51,231 nucleotides of DNA from a virus: positions 1 through 51,231 of the IMG/VR virus record IMGVR_UViG_3300042691_031545; one strand, given 5' to 3'. Below are positions 8,230-15,949 of this stretch, piece after piece. Positions within the stretch are counted from its first letter, which is position 1; the number at the start of each line of letters is the position of its first letter. The notes beneath the pieces were generated by a model. The model did no database searches. It saw nothing but the letters and a program-made list of their open reading frames with translations, and had not been told where the DNA came from. Position numbers and translations under genes: made by a program.

Positions 8230-8302
8230 AATAAAGGTAAGACCGCAGGAGCAAGTTGAGGAAAAAAATAAATCAACTTTTAATAAAAATGAAAAAAAAT
8301 AA
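8132..8302 (+). CDS. Small basic phage protein, TTG start, overlapping csgG
   Basis: 56 aa frame hidden in the 3' end of csgG (+1 relative to it) and overlapping the start of the next gene. A strong ribosome site AAGGAGGG (8116-8123) lies 8 nt before a TTG codon. The product starts MSWFKRRPRIKEEKHLPHHW, followed by HSPLADKL, an Arg/Lys/Pro/His-rich pattern I associate with a family of short conserved phage proteins. The csgG frame here encodes only Gln/Asn/Ala/Gly-rich tail, consistent with a second gene constraining the DNA. Function unknown. Confidence 0.55.
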   Translation: MSWFKRRPRIKEEKHLPHHWHSPLADKLMEETKIKVRPQEQVEEKNKSTFNKNEKK

Positions 8303-9068
8303 AATTATAGCAGTACTATTAATGATGATATCATCATTGGCTATAGGATCTGACAACAGCATATATATTGATCAAGCAGGTGATAACGCTGTCATAACAA
8401 TGCTGCAAGAAGGTGCCGGTAATAGGATTAGGGGAATACAAGGAGTAGGAACCGGAAACACCACTCCAGCCAAGATAACAGGTGATGCTGTTAACGTGTC
8501 TGTAGAACAAGTTGGTAGCGGTAATATATTAAATTTAGGTTTAGTTACCACTACAGCCAACGGGTCAAGTCCAACAAACGTTGTTTATAAAGTCACAGGC
8601 AGCAATGCTGTTGGTACTGTTAATTTAAATAATGCTGGTACTGGAGTAAATTCTAGTACTAATTTAGACATTGATCAGTCCGGCGATGGAGCAATAGCCA
8701 CAGTTAACATACTAGGTTCTAATAATAGTTTAACCGTAGATCAGGCAGGTGGAAATAATAATAAAATAATTGCCACTATTAACGCTGACTCAACTACATC
8801 TGTGATTAATCAAACAGCTGGTGGAGGAAATGAAACTACGTTAAATCTTACCGGTGATAAAGGCACTGTTAACCTTACCACTGTGGGTACATTGAATGTT
8901 ACTTCAATAACACAGAGTGGTGGAAGTACGTCTGGTCATTCTGCTACTATAAACTTAACAGGATCTAGTAACAGCACCACTGTATTGCAACAAGGTACTA
9001 TAGACACTACAGTAAACATAGTAGGAGTTGGTTCAGGAAATGCGTTTAATATAACAACTAAGAATTAA
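8289..9068 (+). CDS. Curlin-repeat fibre subunit (CsgA/CsgB-like), larger
   Basis: 259 aa from ATG 8289; the in-frame TTG at 8256 would put a hydrophilic stretch ahead of the signal peptide. A signal peptide (about 1-20) is followed by degenerate curlin repeats of the type N-x-(I/A)-x-I-x-Q-x-G: IYIDQAGDNAVITMLQEG, VSVEQVGSGN, LDIDQSGDGAIATV, LTVDQAGGNNNKI, ITQSGGSTSG, TTVLQQGT. Cys is absent and Asn/Gly/Thr are abundant, as in amyloid curlins. It should be exported through CsgG and polymerise or decorate a surface. It sits between csgG and a FecR-domain gene. Confidence 0.75.
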   Translation: MKKNKIIAVLLMMISSLAIGSDNSIYIDQAGDNAVITMLQEGAGNRIRGIQGVGTGNTTPAKITGDAVNVSVEQVGSGNILNLGLVTTTANGSSPTNVVYKVTGSNAVGTVNLNNAGTGVNSSTNLDIDQSGDGAIATVNILGSNNSLTVDQAGGNNNKIIATINADSTTSVINQTAGGGNETTLNLTGDKGTVNLTTVGTLNVTSITQSGGSTSGHSATINLTGSSNSTTVLQQGTIDTTVNIVGVGSGNAFNITTKN

Positions 9069-9069
9069 A

Positions 9070-10182
9070 ATGTTATGCAAAGCAATAATATTCGTACACT
9101 TGGTGATTATATCCAGTATGTCTATAGCAGCATCTATAGGGAAAATAACAGAACTAGTAAATACCCCTCCCAGCATCCAGAGACAAAAGAGCACCCTGAT
9201 TGCGGACAAAGGTATAGGAGTGGAAATGAACGACTCGATAAAGACAGCTCGGGGAAAAGTGGGTATAACGTTTGAAGATGATACCAAAGTCCAAATTAAC
9301 GAAAACTCCAAACTAGTAATAGATGACTTTGTCTACGATCCAAAAAGTAAGTCTGGTAAGTTAGGAGCAAAGATTGCCCTGGGCACCGTGAGATATGCAT
9401 CAGGTCAGATTGCAAAAAATGCACCCCAGAACGTAGCATTGAACACTCCCACCGCTACTATCAGTGTACGGGGAACAGATTTCACAGCCACAGTAGACGA
9501 ACTTGGACAAAGTACTATTATACTTTTACCCAGTTGTCCAGATAATAAACCCGCTAGGACTAAACAAGATATAGAAAGAAATTGTGTTGTTGGGACTATC
9601 ATAGTAGAAAGTGATGCAGGACAAGTAATACTGAATCAAGCATTTCAAGCAACCAGAGTTGAAAGTCGTAGTGTTCCTCCTATGAGACCTGCCATTCTTA
9701 ATTTAAGTGAAGACGCTATTAGTAATATAATACTGTTAAGTCCCCCCAAAGAACTGAGAAAAGAAAACTCTGATAATAAATTAACAACTAAAAATTTTTT
9801 AGATGTTGATTTTTTAAAAGAACAAGGATTAGAAAATCAACTTGACCTACAACAAGCCAGAATATTTCAAGATAGATTAAGTTATGATTTTTTAGATACT
9901 TCCTTTTTAAACGGATTGTTTGACATGATTGGTGACATATTAAATGAAAAATTATTGGATGAAGTAGACACTGTTCTGCCAGACTATAGACGTAGCAGTG
10001 GTATAATTGCAATCAAAGACGAATCTAGAGTTGAATTGTGCAGAAACGATGGCAGCAATATTCAATGTGTGGCCACGCCGTTTACTCAAAATAGTACCAT
10101 TTATCAAACACAGGGAACATTGGAGTTTAAAAATCGTGTCAACGCAGGGGGTAATACAATTATTACCTTAATACAAAGATGA
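9070..10182 (+). CDS. Periplasmic/surface FecR-domain protein
   Basis: 370 aa with an N-terminal signal peptide (about 1-22, ending SIAAS). Residues about 40-150 form a FecR-type beta domain: GIGVEMNDSIKTARGKVGIT, DDTKVQINENSKLVID, LGTVRYASGQ, TPTATISVRGTDF. FecR domains occur in envelope proteins and are not only sigma-factor regulators. The rest is helical and ends in a Cys-containing beta segment. Being inside the curli-like operon, starting one base after one curlin gene and overlapping the next by 4 bp, it may be an assembly, anchor or length-control factor (inference). Confidence 0.7.
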   Translation: MLCKAIIFVHLVIISSMSIAASIGKITELVNTPPSIQRQKSTLIADKGIGVEMNDSIKTARGKVGITFEDDTKVQINENSKLVIDDFVYDPKSKSGKLGAKIALGTVRYASGQIAKNAPQNVALNTPTATISVRGTDFTATVDELGQSTIILLPSCPDNKPARTKQDIERNCVVGTIIVESDAGQVILNQAFQATRVESRSVPPMRPAILNLSEDAISNIILLSPPKELRKENSDNKLTTKNFLDVDFLKEQGLENQLDLQQARIFQDRLSYDFLDTSFLNGLFDMIGDILNEKLLDEVDTVLPDYRRSSGIIAIKDESRVELCRNDGSNIQCVATPFTQNSTIYQTQGTLEFKNRVNAGGNTIITLIQR

Positions 10183-10754
10183 AAAAAATTTTAATTTTAT
10201 TTCTTTTACCTTATATTTCCATTGCCGCAGATAATCATATTATGATCGATCAAATTGGGAATAACAATACTATAACCATTTCCCAAGATTCGTCCGGTCA
10301 CTCTGCTACTGTAACTTTGGGAAAATCTAGTTCCGTTGACAACAGTATTATAATGATAGATCAAAAAGACTATAGTACTAAATCTGTAGCAGTAGAAATT
10401 AAAAGCGGATACAACAATGGTGTGGACATACTACAGCAAGGAATAGGAAATCACACTGCTAGCATTATTAACTTAAATGGAGCAGCAAATAATTTTATAA
10501 TCAGTCAAAGCGGGCTTGGAAATCATTCATTTACTACAACTGCTACATCCAATACTATCAACGACAGCAATACTGTTACTGCCGTTCAAACAGGAAATTC
10601 TGGAGCTAATAAAGTTTTTAATTTGAATTTAAATGGTGCTACAGGTGCTTCAGTAAATATTCAACAAACAAATCCATGGTCACCAGATTCTGGTTCTTTG
10701 ACTATTCAGTGTTTACCGGGCAGTTGTGGATCTTATAGTTATATCAGACAATAA
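10179..10754 (+). CDS. Curlin-repeat protein (CsgB/CsgA-like), smaller
   Basis: 191 aa with signal peptide (about 1-17, ending SIAAD). Repeats of curlin type follow: IMIDQIGNNNTITISQDSS, VDILQQGIGNHTASI, FIISQSGLGNHSF, VTAVQTGNSG, VNIQQTN. The C-terminus has two Cys in QCLPGSCGS, a possible disulfide loop absent from the larger curlin. By analogy with bacterial curli, two subunits of different size may be a major fibre protein and a nucleator. It ends the operon. Confidence 0.7.
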   Translation: MKKILILFLLPYISIAADNHIMIDQIGNNNTITISQDSSGHSATVTLGKSSSVDNSIIMIDQKDYSTKSVAVEIKSGYNNGVDILQQGIGNHTASIINLNGAANNFIISQSGLGNHSFTTTATSNTINDSNTVTAVQTGNSGANKVFNLNLNGATGASVNIQQTNPWSPDSGSLTIQCLPGSCGSYSYIRQ

Positions 10755-10756
10755 AT

Positions 10757-10786
10757 TTGATATTCATGGCTACAAGAATATATAAT
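10757..10786 (+). promoter_or_regulatory. Sigma70-like promoter for the epimerase gene
   Basis: TTGATA (10757-10762) and TATAAT (10781-10786), 18 bp apart. Predicted start of transcription falls at or next to the ATG at 10792, so the message would be leaderless. Confidence 0.5.
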
Positions 10787-10791
10787 TGTGT

Positions 10792-11616
10792 ATGGACACA
10801 AAACTTCAAGTATTTGGGGGCCTGGGATTCGTTGGCTCCAATTTCGTTAAACAATATCCCGATGTTATAGTCAATGATCGCAATGATTATACAGTAAAAT
10901 CCAAAAATATTTTATACCTCATCAGTACTATTAGCAACTATAATATGCTGACAGATCCCTACGTAGATATCAATACCAATTTAACTACGCTGATGCGGGT
11001 ATTAGAACAGTGCAAGGATCAGGATGTAACATTTAATTTTGTCAGCAGTTGGTTTGTCTACGGTGACACCGAAATGCCTGCTCAGGAAAACAGCCCTTGT
11101 AGACCGACTGGATTTTATAGTATAACAAAAAAAGCAGCAGAAGATTTATTGGTCTGTTATGCCAAAGTTTTTAATATCAAATATAGAATTTTACGGTTAG
11201 CAAATGTAGTAGGTCCGGGTGATCCAAAAGCCAGTCTACAAAAAAATGCACTACAATTCTTAATCAATGAAATTAAAGCCAACAAGGATATCAAAATATA
11301 TGATGGCGGTAACATGTACAGGGATTACATGCACGTTACGGATGTAGCAAGAGCAGTTAAATTAGTGATAGATCAGGGAGACATTAACACTGTATATAAT
11401 ATCGGCAACGGAAAACCTATCAAGTTTAAAACTATAATCGAGTACGCACACACGGTTACCAACAGTTCTAGTCAGTTAGTTAACATTGAACCTCCTGAAT
11501 TTCATAAAATTGTTCAAGTTCATAGTATGTTTATGAACACAGAAAAATTAAAAAAGCTAGGGTATAAACCTTTATATTCTATGGAACAGATTGTGGAAGA
11601 CATGATTTCTCGATAA
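10792..11616 (+). CDS. NAD-dependent nucleotide-sugar epimerase/dehydratase
   Basis: 274 aa extended short-chain dehydrogenase. The nucleotide-binding glycine motif is GGLGFVGS near the N-terminus, the catalytic motif is YSITK with a preceding Ser-rich strand FVSSWFVYGD, and RLANVVGPGD is the usual post-catalytic loop. The protein is shorter than typical 310-330 aa family members, with a reduced N-terminal half. Likely substrate is a UDP- or dTDP-hexose. With the sugar dehydrogenase at 15950 and several glycosyltransferases it could feed surface glycan modification. Confidence 0.8.
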   Translation: MDTKLQVFGGLGFVGSNFVKQYPDVIVNDRNDYTVKSKNILYLISTISNYNMLTDPYVDINTNLTTLMRVLEQCKDQDVTFNFVSSWFVYGDTEMPAQENSPCRPTGFYSITKKAAEDLLVCYAKVFNIKYRILRLANVVGPGDPKASLQKNALQFLINEIKANKDIKIYDGGNMYRDYMHVTDVARAVKLVIDQGDINTVYNIGNGKPIKFKTIIEYAHTVTNSSSQLVNIEPPEFHKIVQVHSMFMNTEKLKKLGYKPLYSMEQIVEDMISR

Positions 11617-11619
11617 ATA
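11612..11619 (+). promoter_or_regulatory. T4-type late promoter
   Basis: GATAAATA ending 7 nt before the ATG at 11627 and overlapping the stop of the upstream gene. No ribosome site fits between it and the start codon. Confidence 0.6.
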
Positions 11620-11626
11620 TTAAACT

Positions 11627-13675
11627 ATGTTTGTAAAAAAACTATTGTTAAGTCCTTGGACTGCGCTATTAACACTGGCACTTATTGTAAGTATAAGAAT
11701 TGTTGATCCCGCTTTTATAGAAAGTGTAAGATTAAGGTACTTTGACACTTTTATCACACAAAAAACTCCTACAGACAACAATATATACACAGTCAATATA
11801 GATGAATCTAGTCTAGAAAAGTACGGCCAATGGCCATTACCGAGGACAGAATATGCGAAAATTATTCAAGACCTTTATGCTCGCAATGCTGGCCTTGTTG
11901 TTCTCAATGTGCTTATGGCTGAGTCTGATCGTACTGGTGGAGATGGCGATCTTAGTGCCATACTTAAAAAGTATCCTGTAGTATTAGGTTCTGTGCCTAG
12001 TAACAAAACAAAAAATGAGCCTCGGGTTCCTGGATCAGCAGTACTAGGACCAGAATGGTTGGACCAAATTGTTACCTATCCAGGACTGATTGCCAACGTT
12101 CCTAAATTAGAAAATAATGCTGCAGGAGTCGGCATAGTAAACACACTACCAGAAGTAGACGGAGTTAATCGCCGTGTTCCTTTAATCGTAACTGTTGATG
12201 GAAAACTATATCCTGGACTAGCATTGGAAACATTGCGTGTTGCCACAGGCAATGACACATTTCAAGTTAAATTATTTGAAGGTGGCGTTGAAAAAATGCG
12301 TTTACCTGGAGAAGTTGGAATTATTAACACAGACAATCTTGGACGTATATGGATTGATTGGAGCCAACAGAGTAAATCAGTTAGCTTAACAAACTTACCA
12401 AAAGATTTTAATCGTGCCATTGTTGTAGTAGGTCCCACTGCCGCTGGTATTGCTAACCCTGTGCCGACTAGCAAAGGTGCAGTATTTCCGCATGATGTAC
12501 AAGCCAGTGTAATTGCTACAATAGCCAACGGTGTTGTTATTCAACGTCCAGACTATGCGGATGGCTTAGAAATTATTGCTATTGCAGTTGCGGGATTGTT
12601 ATTATTGTTTTTAACAAGGTGGACTTATGTTGGACTTGCGTCGGTTATTGTATTGGTCGCTGGCGGTATTGCTGGCAGCTACTATGCTTACAGCAACTTT
12701 TTATTCTTATTTGACAGTACTGCCTTTGCAGTTGGCACAGTCCTGGTCGCTTTGCATGCCTATGGTGTCAAATTCGTCAGTGAATTCTTACAAAAGCAAG
12801 CCATAAAGAAACAATTTGCCGGCTATTGCTCCAAAGAAGTAGTAGAGATGCTACAAAAAGATCCAGACTTAATTAAACGTGGTGTGCGTAAAGACGTATC
12901 GGTTATGTTCAGTGACCTACGTGGCTTTACACCTATCGGCGAACACTACGGAGATGATGTTGCTGGACTGGGCAAATACATGAATGGTTACATGGACAGC
13001 ATCAGCAAGCCTATCATGGATAACAAGGGCATGGTCATCAAATATGTAGGTGATGCAAGTATGCACATACATGGTGCTCCTATTGAAGATCCTAATCACG
13101 CTCGCACTATCGTTAAGGTAGGATTAGAAATGTTAGATGCTGTTGACGAGTACACCAAGCTGATGGAAGCACAAGGGTTGCCTCCAGCCGCAATGGGTTG
13201 GGGTTGTAACACGGGCATTGGCTTTATTGGTGAGATGGGCAGCACTGATAGACACAGCTATGACATTTTGGGCGACATGGTTAGTACTGCGGCTCGACTA
13301 GAAGCACGTTGTAAGGCCTATGGTGTGTTGGCCATTATTGGTGCTGAAACATACAATAGAACCAAAGACGACTTCTTCTACTTGTTGTTAGATAATCTAC
13401 AACCAAAAGGTAAGACTGTAGCAGACTTAATCTATACAGTTATACGACCGCGTGGTGAAGATTATAGTAAAGATCGAGAACAGCACGAAGCAATGCATGC
13501 CTTGTATAAGGCTAGGAAGTTTGACGAAGCTGCTGCTATGTGTAAGAAGATGAAAGGTCTATTTGGTGGACAGATGGACAAGTACTACAAGATATGGATT
13601 GAACGTTGCGAATTTATGAAGCAACAGGATTTAGGTCCAAATTGGAACGGCGAATTTATAGCGCACGAAAAGTAA
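11627..13675 (+). CDS. CHASE2-domain class III adenylate-cyclase-like protein
   Basis: 682 aa. Layout: N-terminal membrane helix (8-25), an extracytoplasmic CHASE2 sensor domain (about 35-300), three closely spaced membrane helices (about 305-378), then a class III nucleotidyl cyclase domain (about 420-610) and a helical tail. Both metal Asp residues are present (D430 in FSDLRGF, D476 in YVGDA), as are the adenine-selecting pair K473 and D546, and transition-state R557. The usual Asn of GDxVN is Ser (S553 in GDMVSTAARLE). It may make cAMP in response to a periplasmic signal, or be a reduced-activity variant. Phage-encoded membrane cyclases are rare. It is driven by a late promoter. Confidence 0.85.
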   Translation: MFVKKLLLSPWTALLTLALIVSIRIVDPAFIESVRLRYFDTFITQKTPTDNNIYTVNIDESSLEKYGQWPLPRTEYAKIIQDLYARNAGLVVLNVLMAESDRTGGDGDLSAILKKYPVVLGSVPSNKTKNEPRVPGSAVLGPEWLDQIVTYPGLIANVPKLENNAAGVGIVNTLPEVDGVNRRVPLIVTVDGKLYPGLALETLRVATGNDTFQVKLFEGGVEKMRLPGEVGIINTDNLGRIWIDWSQQSKSVSLTNLPKDFNRAIVVVGPTAAGIANPVPTSKGAVFPHDVQASVIATIANGVVIQRPDYADGLEIIAIAVAGLLLLFLTRWTYVGLASVIVLVAGGIAGSYYAYSNFLFLFDSTAFAVGTVLVALHAYGVKFVSEFLQKQAIKKQFAGYCSKEVVEMLQKDPDLIKRGVRKDVSVMFSDLRGFTPIGEHYGDDVAGLGKYMNGYMDSISKPIMDNKGMVIKYVGDASMHIHGAPIEDPNHARTIVKVGLEMLDAVDEYTKLMEAQGLPPAAMGWGCNTGIGFIGEMGSTDRHSYDILGDMVSTAARLEARCKAYGVLAIIGAETYNRTKDDFFYLLLDNLQPKGKTVADLIYTVIRPRGEDYSKDREQHEAMHALYKARKFDEAAAMCKKMKGLFGGQMDKYYKIWIERCEFMKQQDLGPNWNGEFIAHEK

Positions 13676-14059
13676 TTACCCTTCACCTGCTGCCGCAGTT
13701 TTTTTATCTTCTGGATCAATTTTGTTGATACTGGCTTTTTCTTCATCCATACGCACAGCTTTGTCGAATTGTTTTGCTGCTTCACGCTCAACTTTAACAC
13801 CTTCCATAACACGGTCTGACTCAATCATCTTACCGCGCAGATGCAATACTGTATTAACTTTCTGATTTAAACGAATAAGGTCATTGTCTAGCATACGTAT
13901 ACGATCTATAAGTGCAATAAGAACAGTGTTGGCTTCTGAAATAACTGGTTTAACTTCTTTGGTTGACCATTCCCACACATATTTTATAATATACCCCATA
14001 CCGACTGCCATGACGATTGGGAATCCATATTTGTTAATTAAGTCTACTACTTCATTCAT
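13676..14059 (-). CDS. Small membrane protein with coiled coil, holin-like layout
   Basis: 127 aa. One N-terminal membrane segment (YGFPIVMAVGMGYIIKYVW) is followed by an amphipathic helix with heptad character (ALIDRIRMLDNDLIRLNQKV) and a charged tail. It is paralogous to the protein at 14469-14750 (shared GFPI, ALxxR, DxxRxxxxV). The layout resembles phage holins or membrane-associated accessory proteins, but no lysin is nearby, so function is open. It is the last gene of a four-gene minus-strand operon. Confidence 0.6.
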   Translation of the reverse strand: MNEVVDLINKYGFPIVMAVGMGYIIKYVWEWSTKEVKPVISEANTVLIALIDRIRMLDNDLIRLNQKVNTVLHLRGKMIESDRVMEGVKVEREAAKQFDKAVRMDEEKASINKIDPEDKKTAAAGEG

Positions 14060-14243
14060 GTTTTTGCCCGCCTTCTAATGTAAACTGTACAAGCGGATCT
14101 ACTAGTACTAAACTCATTTTGCCATTGCTGACAACAACTTGCCAAAATTGACCTGGCTTCCACCCCAATTTTTCTAAGTTTAATTCTTCGTCGGGGATAA
14201 TGTAACCTTCCCCTAAGTCCCACACATAGTCGATATGTTTCAT
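14052..14243 (-). CDS. Small conserved hypothetical protein
   Basis: 63 aa. It contains DLGEGYIIPDEELNLEKLGW, then KPGQFWQVV and DPLVQF, a compact beta-rich pattern seen in short proteins of T4-like aquatic phages. It overlaps the next minus-strand gene by 8 bp. A competing frame (14056-14253) over the same DNA lacks such structure. Function unknown. Confidence 0.6.
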   Translation of the reverse strand: MKHIDYVWDLGEGYIIPDEELNLEKLGWKPGQFWQVVVSNGKMSLVLVDPLVQFTLEGGQKHE

Positions 14244-14259
14244 AATATATCAATGCCTC

Positions 14260-14469
14260 TCATGATATTGCATAATCGTTATCTAATCTTTCTTTTATTA
14301 GTGGACAGATGTCAGAATACTTTAATAAAAATTCTGTTAGCACAGGTCCATCTGGTACCCAAAATCTTATACGATTAAGGTGAATTTCATATTTAATTTC
14401 ATTATGGATTACCCATCGCCCAACTTCTTTGTATTGTTTATTGCTAGTGTAAACACAGTACTGATGCAT
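14260..14469 (-). CDS. Small hypothetical protein
   Basis: 69 aa, Tyr- and Ile-rich, with EIHLNRIRFWVPDGPVLTEF in the middle. Its ATG overlaps the stop region of the upstream gene by one base. No motif recognised. It appears co-transcribed with the two holin-like paralogues. Confidence 0.5.
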   Translation of the reverse strand: MHQYCVYTSNKQYKEVGRWVIHNEIKYEIHLNRIRFWVPDGPVLTEFLLKYSDICPLIKERLDNDYAIS

Positions 14470-14750
14470 TAATCTCTCCGGGCATCGTTTTTGCCATCTG
14501 CCCGCGCAATACGGTCAACATCAGGTCTCAGTCCCAGAGCGTTACTTACAATAGTGTCAATACGCACCACGTCGTGATTCATTGTTTTAACACGATTATC
14601 TAAAGCCGTAATAATACCAGCCATACCTCTAATGGAACCTAACACACCCTGCAATAACAGTTTGATAGTTAAGTAAACGAAGTACCCGCCAGCAAGTGCG
14701 ACTGCAATAGGGAATCCTAGATCTCCTATTAATTTGAAAATATCTCCCAT
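14469..14750 (-). CDS. Small membrane protein, paralogue of the 13676-14059 product
   Basis: 93 aa. An N-terminal membrane segment (GFPIAVALAGGYFVYLTIKL) is followed by a conserved amphipathic helix (ALDNRVKTMNHDVVRIDTIV) and a charged tail LRPDVDRIARADG. A good ribosome site (AAAGGAG on the minus strand) precedes the ATG. Similar pairs occur in T4-like aquatic phages without assigned function. First gene of the minus-strand operon. Confidence 0.65.
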   Translation of the reverse strand: MGDIFKLIGDLGFPIAVALAGGYFVYLTIKLLLQGVLGSIRGMAGIITALDNRVKTMNHDVVRIDTIVSNALGLRPDVDRIARADGKNDARRD

Positions 14751-14787
14751 TTGACGGCTCCTTTTATATTATTGAAAGCTTATCGAT

Positions 14788-14795
14788 TATTTATT
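14788..14795 (-). promoter_or_regulatory. Late-type promoter, minus strand
   Basis: AATAAATA on the minus strand, overlapping the end of the upstream gene and about 38 nt before the ATG of the 14469-14750 gene. A normal leader with a ribosome site fits here. Confidence 0.5.
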
Positions 14796-15948
14796 TGTGC
14801 AAAATGTTTTTAACTTGGTCAAAATTAATTTTAGAAATATCGACTTTGCTGTCAGTAGAGTCGCAGAGAATTTGACGAAAATTATCAACTAATTCATCAA
14901 TTATAAGTGTTTTAAAGTTTCCGTAAAAATGGTTAAAGTTGTATTCCAACGTAGACTTCACCTCGGCATACATATCATTGAGTTGGGAGTTTGACATCGA
15001 ACAAAGTTTTTCGATTTGCTCAGTGATTAGCAATATTCTTTTATCTGGATCTAATTCATTGTCGTAACTTTCGTCTATCCAGCGATCAAAAGTTTTAAAA
15101 CCGTATCTTTTTAAATATGCAAGATTGCCCGGAGCACCTACTAAGATAAATGGTCTTTTCGACACAATTGGTTTAAAGATCTTTTCAGTGAGATGCAATT
15201 TGTGATCATAAAACACCGTTTCGGTGACTATGTGCCAAAGCGCAGATTTGTGCATGGAGATTTCTACTATTCCCAAATTTGCACTGGCATTTCCTGGTGG
15301 ATTATCTGAATCTATTATTAATCCGTTTCTTAATTCATTGATATTTTTTTCGATTCTTATTTTAGCGTCAGAGCTTAATCTTGAATTTGTATCCGCTAAT
15401 TCCTCCTGCCATGTGCCTAATCCATTGTCTCGCAATATTAAACTTACATGACCGTGTTTTAACAGATCTCTTTCGTATAAATGACTTACTAAATTTAAAC
15501 GATAGCTTCTATCTTTTGTCACCAGTCTGTTATAGCTAATAAATACTTTTGTAAAATGATTTTCAAAATTAGGGATATATTGATAATCTCTGTACCAAGC
15601 TAATGCAGCAAAACCATGAAAGAAATAATACCAATTTTTAAAACCGTTTTCGAGACATATATTGTCTACAGAAGATGATTTTTCACTATTGGCAAAAATT
15701 ATTTTTTTAGTGTTGAATAATTTTAACGGATCGTGTTTCTGAATGCAGGTTTGTACAGTGTTAACATTTATAGGTTCTTGATCATAAAAAAAGCAATGAT
15801 TTTTAAAAGAATTGATGTGTTCGTGAACCCCGAACAACAAATCATTTACGTGGGTACTGCCGAATGGAAAAAAATAGCAATCAGCTAGATTTGCAGGTTT
15901 AAGTAAATTTGTGTATAATATAAGATATAAATTCTCTAAGGAAAACAT
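14791..15948 (-). CDS. Putative glycosyltransferase (GT-B-like C-terminus)
   Basis: 385 aa. The C-terminal part carries ETVFYDHKLHLTEKIFKPI, then RPFILVGAPGNLAYLKRYGF and FDRWIDESYD, a pattern seen in phage and bacterial proteins distantly like family 10 fucosyltransferases, where the TEK-(I/L)-F-x-P-(I/L) region binds the nucleotide sugar. The N-terminal half has CYFFPFGS and FYDQEP. No other Met lies in the first half, so the start at 15948 is accepted, though no ribosome site is seen. The forward promoter of the next gene lies inside its 5' end, an unusual divergent overlap. Confidence 0.55.
   Translation of the reverse strand: MFSLENLYLILYTNLLKPANLADCYFFPFGSTHVNDLLFGVHEHINSFKNHCFFYDQEPINVNTVQTCIQKHDPLKLFNTKKIIFANSEKSSSVDNICLENGFKNWYYFFHGFAALAWYRDYQYIPNFENHFTKVFISYNRLVTKDRSYRLNLVSHLYERDLLKHGHVSLILRDNGLGTWQEELADTNSRLSSDAKIRIEKNINELRNGLIIDSDNPPGNASANLGIVEISMHKSALWHIVTETVFYDHKLHLTEKIFKPIVSKRPFILVGAPGNLAYLKRYGFKTFDRWIDESYDNELDPDKRILLITEQIEKLCSMSNSQLNDMYAEVKSTLEYNFNHFYGNFKTLIIDELVDNFRQILCDSTDSKVDISKINFDQVKNILHK
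15891..15919 (+). promoter_or_regulatory. Sigma70-like promoter for the sugar dehydrogenase
   Basis: TTGCAG (15891-15896) and TATAAT (15914-15919), 17 bp apart, within the 5' end of the minus-strand glycosyltransferase gene. Confidence 0.6.
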
Positions 15949-15949
15949 A

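Noticed and set aside
8132-8302. Programmed frameshift extending CsgG
   Set aside because: No slippery heptamer seen near 8130, and a strong ribosome site better explains a separate gene.
14056-14253. 65 aa minus-strand frame overlapping the 14052-14243 gene
   Set aside because: Arg-rich out-of-frame translation; the 63 aa frame has the structured, conserved-looking sequence and fits the operon spacing.
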